DNA of 64,000 nucleotides from Colias croceus (taxonomy: Eukaryota; Arthropoda; Insecta; Lepidoptera; Pieridae). The stretch is taken from assembly GCF_905220415.1 (NCBI RefSeq), contig NC_059553.1, forward strand, positions 8,704,501-8,768,500, in the 5' to 3' direction. Under the pieces are notes generated by a model. It searched no databases. It was not told where the DNA came from and saw only the letters and a program-made list of their open reading frames with translations. Numbering within the stretch: the stretch's first letter is position 1; every line of letters begins with the position of its first letter. Below, piece by piece: positions 54,919 through 64,000 of this stretch. Position numbers and translations under genes: made by a program.

Positions 54919-57900
54919 CTACGGGACCACGACTCTTGCCTCGTGGGCGAGGAGCCGTCGGACAGATTGGTGGTTGTTGCCGTCGCTGCTGGAGATATCG
55001 CTCGTGCTCACTACGGAGGGCTGGCAGAAGTTCTTGCATAGGACTAATACCTGGAAAAAATATTTATTTACTTAAATGTATGAAAAAATCCAGCTTTCTT
55101 TCTGGCTTTGCTAGAGTGGTAAAGGAAATTGTGGTAATGAGATGCTACACGGCAAAAGTATTCTCTAGTCTACTAATTATTACCTGAAGACACAATAATT
55201 ATTATAAAATTGCTACGTTGCAACTTGCAACGGGAAAGAAAAATAAACAAACACTTTCGCTCAAAAAGCTTGTTTTCACGTGATCTGAAATATCTACGCT
55301 ATTTAAACAAGCTCTTGAGCTTTCGAGCAATCTGGACCAAGACCAGATTGTAAATGACGAATTTTATATCTCATTCTTTAATGTTTTAAATAATAAATGC
55401 TACGCGACGTATGAATATATATCTAAACAAAATGTACCTACTCATAACATTTACTACCTACCACTTAATATTATAATCGCTGCTTTCCCAAATAGACATT
55501 TGCATAGACTCAAAACAAATTTCTGTTACGATTAACCTTTTTTAACCCATTTTTATTGACTAGAAATAACAACAAATATTACTTGCCGTTCACCACTTAC
55601 AACAAGAGGAGCGACTTTCATACTAAATCTGTCTAGGTTATATAAATAGAAAGTAAATATGATAATATATTTGATTATTATAGTCATTTTGAAGTCATAA
55701 ACTATATTATATGAGTTGAAAGCTTCTCGTGATAAAGTGGTGTGGAATTGCACTTGACATGATCAAACAGACAAGTGTAATTTTAATCAAAATAATTGTT
55801 TGAGATAGTATACGGTTTTTTTCTTCTTTTTATTTGAGTGGAAAATGAAAGATATGTACTTTATTAGAGATTTTGATATTTGAAAAGTTCAGGAAATAAA
55901 AAGGAACGGGACCATGTTTTTATGTAAGTAATTAATTTCTGACTGTATGCTTTAATGAACTTTTTTACGAACTGCTAATAATATATATTTTTTTATGTTT
56001 ACCTATCTATTCATTTTAAACTAGGCCAATATTTATTTAAGACTGATGAAATGAAAATTAATCTTTGAGACTAAAAAGACAATGTATTGATGTAATACAC
56101 ATTTTACATCTATACTTAATATTATATAAAGCTGAAGAGTTTGTTTGTTTATTTGAACGCGCTAATCTCATTCTCAGGATTTGAAAAATTATTTCGATGT
56201 TAAATAGCCTGTTCATCGAGGGAGGCTATAGGCTATATATCATCACGCTAAGATCAACAGCACGGCTAGTTTACAATAAAAAAAAAACTAACCTATTATA
56301 AACGATCTAATACTCACAGTATACACCAAACTGGCCAGCCCCATGATACCCCCAGCGAGCACATCCCACCAGTGGTGCCGGTGGTCCGTGACCCTGGTCA
56401 GCGGGCACACCACCGCGTATATGATGCAGAGGATCTGCACCAGCGGCACGATCAGGACCGACCGGTTGTGCCAACTGAATGCACGGCGTTGGAGGTACCA
56501 CTACAAGGAAAGATATAATTTAAGAGACATTATAACCGTTTTATTAAAATTAATTGTCTCTGTCTGTCAGGACACAGAATGCGAATGAATGCTATACTTA
56601 ATACGAAATATTAAATACGATAAATGGTAGTTAAGTAGCTAGCTGAAACCTAACTTGCACTAGAAGTAGTCTGTGTTCTAGAATAGACAAAACCAAATTT
56701 CAGACCGATTCGATCAGCAATTTTTGCGAGAAAGAATTAAAAAACATAAATTCTTACAAACTTCCACGTTAGAATATTAGTAGGATAGGATTTCATTATG
56801 AGTTTTTAAGTTTGTATCTAAGTATACCGATACAATTTAATAGAACTACTTACAAACATACGAAATGCTTGGAGAAAAGCTTAAAACTCTTGAACAAACG
56901 TCAACAATATAGATAATTCCATAACAATTGTTAAAAAGGGAACTGCACTTCAATCAGTACATTTAATAGCTTCCTCCCATTAGGATCCCAATTATATCCA
57001 CTGACATCCTTCTTCACGTAATTGTGGGACATTAAAATGGGGAGGCAAGTGGAGTATGTAATTAATAATTACAGTTAATGTTCCGCTGATGGTATATCTT
57101 TATTTAAGAAATAATAGTACCGTGTCTGCATTAGACTTTAACATTTTTTATTGGTCAATTATTGAACTGTCACGGTAAATAAATCTATTTTATTTATTTA
57201 ATTTTACCATTTCGATGATGATTTGACAATATAATTAAGTTATGGTACAAGATTATCTGTCTTATTTTATGTCAGAGCAAACAAAGTCCCAAAACACTTC
57301 CCATGAACCTGGTAGTGTTACAGATACTTTGCCGGTCTTTTAAGCAGGAATACACTCTTTTCTTGAAGTCCTAATTTCCTTAATTCTACAGAGGATTAAA
57401 CATTTGTGCTAACCTTTGTAAATTTAAATTCTGATATCATACTTAAGGTAGAATTAAAAATAAATATAATAATTTAATAGTAAATAAGTAACTCACCGCC
57501 AAAAACAATCCACAGTACACAGCAAGCGAGGTATGGGCGGAGGGAAAACTCCTGCTGGCGTCTATCTGGAGGTACCGAGAGTATCGCGTCGAGGTGCATG
57601 TGTAGCTCGCTACGTACTCCGAACTATGGGAGAAAAGGTAACGTCAGTTGATAAAAATTATTGAAAAATGTTAAGAAGAAATAATTATAGCCTTTTTATG
57701 TTTCAGAAAGAAGGGAAAATTATTTTTAAACAATTTAAAACTTATCATCGGAAAGCTTAAAATCTCTGCAGGTGAAACAAGACAGCTGTTTGGATATTAA
57801 AAAATTCGCTGCCCTCTAAATTATTTGAAACTCAGTTATTGATCTAGTTTATTGAATTCAAACTTAATTACTGGTAAAATTCGGTATTTGTATTGCATAA

Positions 57901-58820
57901 CTTGATTCATTGTTTAAAAAACAATTGCACTTGTCTTTTATGCGTCTACAGTTTGTGAATAAAGAAAATCTGATCAATCGATTGACAATCAGGGATAAAA
58001 ATTGGGTATTCGTTAAACACTCTCTTACTTGTATCAGAAAGCAGCCATATTCGTCTATCATCTAATTACTTACTCATTGCAAGTCCTAGCTTTATCTGGC
58101 TCGCATAAATCGAAGAACGTCGGCCGCGGCGACCCCACCACGCACTTGACGACCTCCATGACCGTCAAGTTGACCACCGCGCCGTATATGTAGTCCCGGT
58201 ATATGAGCCCAGCGGTGCCAACACTAGCGGAGAGTTTGTTCTTCTTTATCGTATATTCGTCGTCCCTGTGGAGGGCTGCTTCTACTGCCCATATCTAGAA
58301 AGAAAGGAGAGGGTTCTAGTTAAACTGTGATGAGGTTTGTAATTCTTGCAAAGGATGCCGGAAGATAGCAGTTTTAGAAATGGAAGAATTATGACCAAAT
58401 TGTTATGAGGATTAGAAGCGTAAAACTGTAGCTGATTATGTGTGTTATTACCTATAGGTTGCTTGTTCCTCCCTGGTTATTATAATCGCTTGGTTCGTTC
58501 ATGCTTTCTATGCAATATTATTAGGTATTTAAAAAAGATAAGATCTCGCGGAATATAGAGGTATCGGTGCCGAATGATTTGACTGTTGCACGTTTTGCAA
58601 ATATTTGAAATAAAGTCGGGTCCTCTTCACTTAGAACTACTCAGTTAAAATATCAGTAAAAATATTGATAAACATATCTTTTCTCTTCTAGAAAAGTTCT
58701 ATCTATACATATAATAAATCTGTAGAAGGGTCAATTCTGTACATTGAAAATATTGAAAAAATAAATAGCAGGGGGTGTTACTGGATCAATACCAAACCCA
58801 AATATGCGTTTAAAAAAATT

Positions 58821-58869
<49 letters not shown>

Positions 58870-60375
58870 ATGTTCAGGCATCACGTGAAAACTAACGGTT
58901 CGATTTCGATGAAACTTGGTATAATTATACCTTATTATCCTGGGCGTAAAATAGGATACTTTTTATCCTGCAAAAATACGTAGAAAAAAAATTATCTTAA
59001 TTTTTCAGTTTTATCCATAGACGTTGTTCTGTAGAACCGCGAACACACGTTGCGTATTATTATAGCTCGAGCCGTATTTGGTCTTTATAATAGATATTTA
59101 TAAGATATCATTGTCAGAGTTACTCAAAATGGAGAAATAAACCATCCACGCGAAGACTGCGCGGACGGAGTCGCGGGCGGAAGCTAGTATCTTAATAAAA
59201 ACTTAATAACTAAGGTACCGTGAAATATAATATACCCTTCGTGGTTTTCTGTGGCTTCGTATGATTACTAATTAGTTACGCTGACCCCGAGCTAATGAGA
59301 TTTTCAGTGAACAGAAGATTAATAATACTAATTATGTATTTTAATCGTAACACACTGGTCCAAGCTTTGTCAGTATATACCGATATAGTTATTGCGAGCA
59401 AATCAATTATTATTGGTTTAAAGCTATATGTTCATAAGGTATCAAAATTGTTTGTACTAATTTTTTTATAAACGTTTGGGAGTGTTTTAAATCTTTATTT
59501 TTATCACACATTCTCTACTGCTGGAACTGGATTTTAATCAATATTATTATTTCAGAATTAAACTAAGTATTTCTAGGATTCAAGAAGGATGTACATTCAA
59601 AATTCGATGCGTAAAAAGACAGGATAACGTCTGTCAGGTCATTAAAAAAACTAGATTAAGTCTAAAGATTAACAGTTATATCACACTACTTCCTAATGGA
59701 TATCTTCTATCATAATACAAATAATAAATAACGTCCAAAATACAGTTATTACGAGACAAATGCAACCAGTGATTAAGCAGTAGGTCACTGCACTGTAATT
59801 AAGATAACCACATTTTTGTTTTTATTTATTGTTTTAGAACCGTTTAAATATAGATCATTTAATGTGTTTTGTTTTTTCATTTGTATTATGATTTACTAGC
59901 AACCTGTTCTTGTTTTGTCTGAGATAAAAATGTTATTAGATGAAAGAGGGCTTCAAAATGGCTTCTAATTATAAAATACCTATATTTTATGAAAATCCTT
60001 AAAGGCTAATATATTTATAATAAATCTATCAAGCATGTTAAGTGTTATATTATATAATATATTTGACGCCTGTTTTATTTAAATTTATTTGATAGAAATA
60101 TCATTAAATTAAATGAAAACAGATGGCTTAGGGTTTTCAAAAATCATTAGGTATTATCCATTTTTCTTCTAACAAATTATTTTTAATAATCCTCTACTTA
60201 ATAAAAATTAATACACTTACAATAATAAAAGGCACAATGACAGTGACAGCTGCGACGAGCGAGATGGAGATAGTGTCGCCGGTGTGCGGGAACGAGAGGT
60301 CCGGGTCGTTGCATCGAAAGCCGCTCTGCCTGCTCGGGAGTGCCCCCACTTCTAGCAGTATGCATACTGCTGCGA
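54919..60375 (-). CDS. Lipid phosphate phosphatase (PAP2/wunen type), gene 2; exon 1 missing
   Basis: Exons in coding order: 60221-60375, 58074-58294, 57497-57623, 56318-56500, 54919-55050 (TAG). All phases match those of gene 1 at 25456-31115, and exon 2 is 155 nt in both. Landmarks: SGFRCNDPDLSFPHTGDT; motif 1 KCVVGSPRP; SYTCT; motif 2 FPSAHTS; motif 3 TRVTDHRHHWWD; a 43-residue Ser-rich tail. Relative to gene 1, motif 2 has Ala for Gly (PSAH) and motif 3 has Thr for Ser (TR), while the Lys, Arg and His/Asp residues remain. Exon 3 is 30 nt longer and exon 4 is 12 nt longer. Expected role is membrane dephosphorylation of lipid phosphates, possibly altered. The first exon is not found before the window end. 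A tandem paralogue by descent. Confidence 0.8.
56109..56269 (+). mobile_element. Helitron-like miniature element, internally deleted
   Basis: Starts TCTATACTTAATATTATATA and ends AGCACGGCTAG before T, with the GC-rich hairpin deleted. It lies in phosphatase gene 2 intron 5. Confidence 0.6.
58702..59187 (+). mobile_element. Larger Helitron-like element with TCTG microsatellite
   Basis: TCTATACATATAATAAATCT at the 5' end; GTCGCGGGCGGAAGCTAG before T at the 3' end. About 11 TCTG units at 58823-58869. It contains TCACGTGAAAACTAACGGTT and GATTTCGATGAAACTTGGTA. It lies in phosphatase gene 2 intron 2. Confidence 0.65.
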
Positions 60376-60996
60376 CTGTGGACAACAAAATAATTGTTAT
60401 TTTTTATAATACATATATTTAAGTCTTAATTATTTCAACAAAAAAAAATCGTTAGTCACGATAATGCGAAATTATACAGGTTTGAATCCTGCCTTAATAA
60501 TAAACAAAATTCCATTTTTCTTATAAACCCGGCCTAATTTGATTTCTTACATGTTAAATAAGCTTTCTAAAAACTACTATAGTTTAACTAAGTACTTAGT
60601 TTGAATGATGTACAAAATAATACGAAATATTTTGCTTTCAATTATTTTCCATAATATCATCATACCTACATATTTTGTAAAACCCATCCTAACAAAAACC
60701 ACGCAACGATTTGAGAACCTCCCCTCTTGTAAAGTTTAAAATTAGTCATTCAAACTTCTTCAGAAGCTGTTAAAAACACTGAAAACAATATGTAATTGAT
60801 TAGCATTCATACTATAAGCGTGCGCAGGCGCAGAATCGATTTCACGGCGAGTTAAAGTCGAACATGTCAATACGTCTGACATTTATGACATACTATCAAT
60901 CAGTTTGACGTCATCTAAAGAATTTTTATTATTTTTAAACAAATTACGCTCTTTGGTATTTTTGAAATGTGATGATTTTATTGTATTTTATGAGAA

Positions 60997-61168
60997 TCTA
61001 TACTTAATAATAAAGCTGAAGAGTTTGTTTGTTTGAACGCGCCAATCTCAGGAACTGCTAGTCCGATTTGAAAAATTCTTTCAGTGTTAGATAGCCAATT
61101 TATCGAGGAAGGCTATAATAATTATATTATCACGCTAAGACCAACAGGAGCGAAGCACAGCCACGTCT
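60997..61168 (+). mobile_element. Helitron-like miniature element (Lep1 type), 3' end degraded
   Basis: Starts TCTATACTTAATAATAAAGC. Core GAACGCGCCAATCTCAGGAA and GATAGCCAATTTATCGAGGA. The CTAG end is mutated. Confidence 0.6.
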
Positions 61169-61796
61169 GTAATATTACTGTAAGTACTTATAAAGTCTTC
61201 TGCGTAAATACCTACTCGAATAATGTTTATTTAAGTAGATAAGATACTATTAAACTACGTCTTATAAACACGCGCTTTCATGATAATCAACTATTTAAGA
61301 CCGCGGCTTCGCTAGAATGCAATATCTATCTATCAAAATTGGTTCCGCCGTTTTGGTGTGAAAACACAATTCTCAGAAAAACATACAAAAGTTTTACAAA
61401 GGTATGCTTGAAAGTTCCTTACATTTTTTTTCCTTCTGTTTCCAACCTTTTTCTATTTTAATTCATTAGAAATAAATTTAGCAAAAATATTTAAGGTCAA
61501 AAGCAATTAGAGTTTAAATTATTTCGCATTAAATTTATACAATTATTATGCTATGAAAGGAGTGTTAATTGTAGAAATGTAGGTTAAGTATTTCTGGAAA
61601 AGAAAATGCTTGGAGTTTATATTGGAAAGGTTTCCCTTAGCAGCAAAACACCAAAGAATTCTTTGATGTTTTTCTATGCTGTAATTTGTAAACTAGATGT
61701 TTTAATCGACCTTTGAACTTTCTTTTGCTGGACTGACCTAAAATCTATAAGACTAAAATGAAAAGAAAGAACTTAATTGCATTACTACAAATTACA

Positions 61797-61986
61797 TCTA
61801 TACTAATATTATAAAGCTGAGGAGTGTGTTTGTTTGAACGCGCTAATCTCGGGAACCACTGGTCCGATTTGAAAAATTTTTTCGGTGTTAGATAGCCCAT
61901 TTATCGAGGAAGGTATAGGCTATATATCATCACGCTACGACCAACAGGAGTGGAGCCACGGGGGTGAAACCGCGCGGAGCAGCTAG
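61797..61986 (+). mobile_element. Helitron-like miniature element (Lep1 type)
   Basis: Starts TCTATACTAATATTATAAAG and ends CGCGCGGAGCAGCTAG before T. It is the most complete copy near the right edge. Confidence 0.75.
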
Positions 61987-62149
61987 TAGGTAATATATTA
62001 TTAGTCTTTATAAAGAATAGCGGCCTATGAACTATCTGAACAAAATAAGATAAACACTCTTTATTATTATATCATTCCCTGCATAAAATTACAAGAGACT
62101 TACAATAAAGAATAAAGAAGAACTTACAATAAAGGGCATAACATAGTTT

Positions 62150-62236
62150 TTATCCCGGAAATTCCACAAGAACAGAAACTATTAAAATCCCGGTACTGTC
62201 TCCTTTGACGCGGGTGAAGCCGCGGGCGGAAAGCTA
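62150..62236 (+). mobile_element. Helitron-like 3' fragment
   Basis: TTTTATCCCGGAAATTCCAC to GAAGCCGCGGGCGGAAAGCTAG-type end before T. The 5' part is missing. Confidence 0.5.
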
Positions 62237-62523
62237 GTAAATAATGGTGGTATTAAATCAAACAGGTGTAGCCCAGAATAAAAATCTAATCAACATTCTA
62301 CCCATAGTCACCAATTATGCATGTACCACATACATTATGCAACATTATAATTATTAATAGCTGACGCAATTATCTTATACATTTCCTTAATTAAAATGCA
62401 TGTGGGCTATAAATCTGGTAATACCTACTAATTTCGTATCTATTTAATTAATGTAAAATATATCTGTCTTAACTAAAACTTTTTAATTTAGACCTTATGC
62501 CAAAAATGATCTTTTATAGATAA

Positions 62524-62705
62524 CTAGCTTTCCACCCGCGGCTTCGCCCGCTTTGTCTAAAACCTAATAAATAATATACTAAAACCTTCCTCTTGAATCA
62601 CTCTATCTATTAAAAAAACCGCATCAAAATCCGTTGCGTAGTTTTAAAGATTTAAGCATACAAAGGGACATAGGGACATAGAAAGCGACTTTGTTTTATA
62701 CTATG
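62524..62705 (-). mobile_element. Helitron-like miniature element, second subfamily
   Basis: CTAGCTTTCCACCCGCGGCT start; interior ACCGCATCAAAATCCGTTGC and CATACAAAGGGACATAGGGA, as in the copy at 40315. Confidence 0.6.
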
Positions 62706-62875
62706 TTGATGATAATGTCAGGAAAAAACGTGGTATAAACATAAAATATACAGAAATGGTCACTAATAGCACTAGGTAATAGGATATGACTGAAATATTA
62801 TGGAGCCTTATTTAGTATCTACATTCACATAACAACCAAAGCTACAACCTACAACATTATTTTGAGAGCCAACAA

Positions 62876-62955
62876 TTTGATAATAATATATTCTTAGATT
62901 AAGGATTGGTCTCCGCGATCACCAATCCTTAATCTAAGAATATAATATTATTGTC
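62876..62955. repeat. Hairpin-forming inverted repeat
   Basis: ATTCTTAGATTAAGGATTGG in the left arm (to 62910) pairs with its complement from 62921, around CTCCGCGATC. At least 22 bp are perfect, and the outer A+T-rich 12 bp are imperfect. Confidence 0.7.
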
Positions 62956-63343
62956 TTGTTAGCTCTATGTTCCTAAAATAATAAATTTTGATAGAACTTT
63001 TCCAATATTTATTATAATTTATTAATGTATGACATAATTTCAAACGTCTTACATTAAATTATCGGGGTCTTACGTGAAGTCGTTACTCATATCAATTCCT
63101 TTAAGAGATTGGAAATTATAGTTTAATGATAGGAAACGATAAATTTTGGTATTTATATAACTCAGTGCTCAAATTAACTATTTATCGAGTGGAAATTATT
63201 AATATCTAGCTATTAAAAATATAAGTACCTTTCTCTTTCTTTTGGTTTGATTTGTGTGAAATGGTATTAAATTGAATTTTTGATGAAATTTTAATGGTGC
63301 ATTTTATATTATTTATGTCAGTTGTTTTTGTTTTCTGTTATAC

Positions 63344-63535
63344 TAGCTTTCCGCCCGCAGCTTCGCCCGCTTTGTCTAAAACTTAATAAATTATATACTA
63401 AAACCTGCCTCGAGAACCAATCTATTAATAGAAAAAACCGCATCAAAATCCGTTGCGTATTTTTAAAGATTTGAGCTTACATAGGAACATAAGAAGACAG
63501 AGAAAGCGACTGTTTTATACTAACTATGTAGTGAT
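63344..63535 (-). mobile_element. Helitron-like miniature element, second subfamily
   Basis: CTAGCTTTCCGCCCGCAGCT start; ACCGCATCAAAATCCGTTGC interior. A close relative of the copies at 40315 and 62524. Confidence 0.6.
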
Positions 63536-63910
63536 GATACTTAACACGGTCAAGAATCTTCTTTTAAATCATAGTTAAAATTTATTGTAATGACTGACAA
63601 TTCTATTATTTTATCTATTTAGGCTAAATAATGCAACTGTAGGCCAAGCCACAAATGGGGAGAAAGCATAGATAAAAAACGCGTGGGGGTCATGTGGCTT
63701 GCTTATTAGCTATGTATGATAATAATAATATGATAGTAGATATCTATGGAATTTTAAATGAAAGTAGAAGTTATTGAAACGATAGTGAAATGTCTTTTAT
63801 TGGCTTTGATGTAGTAGTGAATTAGTTTTTTCAGATAAGGTTTAAGGTTACTGGGTTAACTAATTAGTTAATCTGTGGTAACACTAAGGCTAACTTGAAA
63901 ATAACAGTAA

Positions 63911-64000
63911 TCTATTATACTAATAATATTATAAAGCTGGAGAGTCTGTTTGTTTGAACACTCTAATCTCAGGAACTACAGGTCCGATTTGAAAAATTAT
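63911..64000 (+). mobile_element. Helitron-like miniature element, cut by window end
   Basis: Starts TCTATTATACTAATAATATT and continues through CAGGAACTACAGGTCCGATT to the window edge. Confidence 0.6.

Noticed and set aside
56307..56588. Pro/Ala- and Thr-rich frames over phosphatase gene 2 exon 5
   Set aside because: Off-frame or antisense to the exon that carries TRVTDHRHHWWD.
60840..60870. Candidate first exon MFDFNSP for phosphatase gene 2
   Set aside because: The only nearby donor leaves a phase that does not match exon 2 (which needs one preceding base), and the donor is weak.

Overview
This window looks like nuclear DNA of a moth or butterfly (Lepidoptera). It is A+T-rich, its genes are split by many short GT-AG introns, and it is dense in miniature Helitron-like repeats of the lepidopteran type (5' TC followed by an ATACTAATATTATAAA-like start, 3' hairpin and CTAG end). 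It also holds an insect-type ionotropic receptor and a CR1/Jockey-like LINE. No species can be named from the sequence alone.

Layout. 1-1079 (+): last three exons of an IR75-like ionotropic receptor. 1466-1999 (-): a single-exon 177-aa orphan protein, divergent from the next gene. 2364-16072 (+): a complete 14-exon cytosolic threonyl-tRNA synthetase, reconstructed at about 713 aa with every exon phase compatible. Its introns hold a 21-copy, 89-bp tandem repeat made from the 3' end of exon 9, a hAT remnant with a perfect 8-bp target duplication, several Helitron-like elements, and a cluster of heat-shock elements beside a TATA-like box. 16073-20900: gene-free, with MITEs and Helitrons. 21007-22788 and 23888-25027 (+): tandem duplicates encoding small secreted Gly/Asn/Gln-rich repeat peptides, promoter included. 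25456-31115 (-): a lipid phosphate phosphatase (PAP2/wunen-type) gene, whose first exon lies inside a unit bounded by 30-bp inverted repeats and an 8-bp duplication. About 33400-38239 (+): a LINE with both ORFs open. 38240-54900: mostly gene-free and repeat-rich, with two inverted-repeat transposons and one candidate micro-gene. 54919-60375 (-): a second PAP2 gene with the same exon architecture but changed catalytic-motif residues and its first exon not found. 60400-64000: Helitron-rich sequence.

The genes do not form an operon-like unit. They are a chemoreceptor, a housekeeping aminoacyl-tRNA synthetase, a secreted repeat-peptide pair and a lipid-phosphatase pair. Transposons account for much of the structure between and inside them. 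The most striking signals are the exon-derived minisatellite that repeats a complete splice donor 21 times in the synthetase, the phased heat-shock elements in the synthetase's intron 12, and the transposon-like unit enclosing the first exon of one phosphatase.
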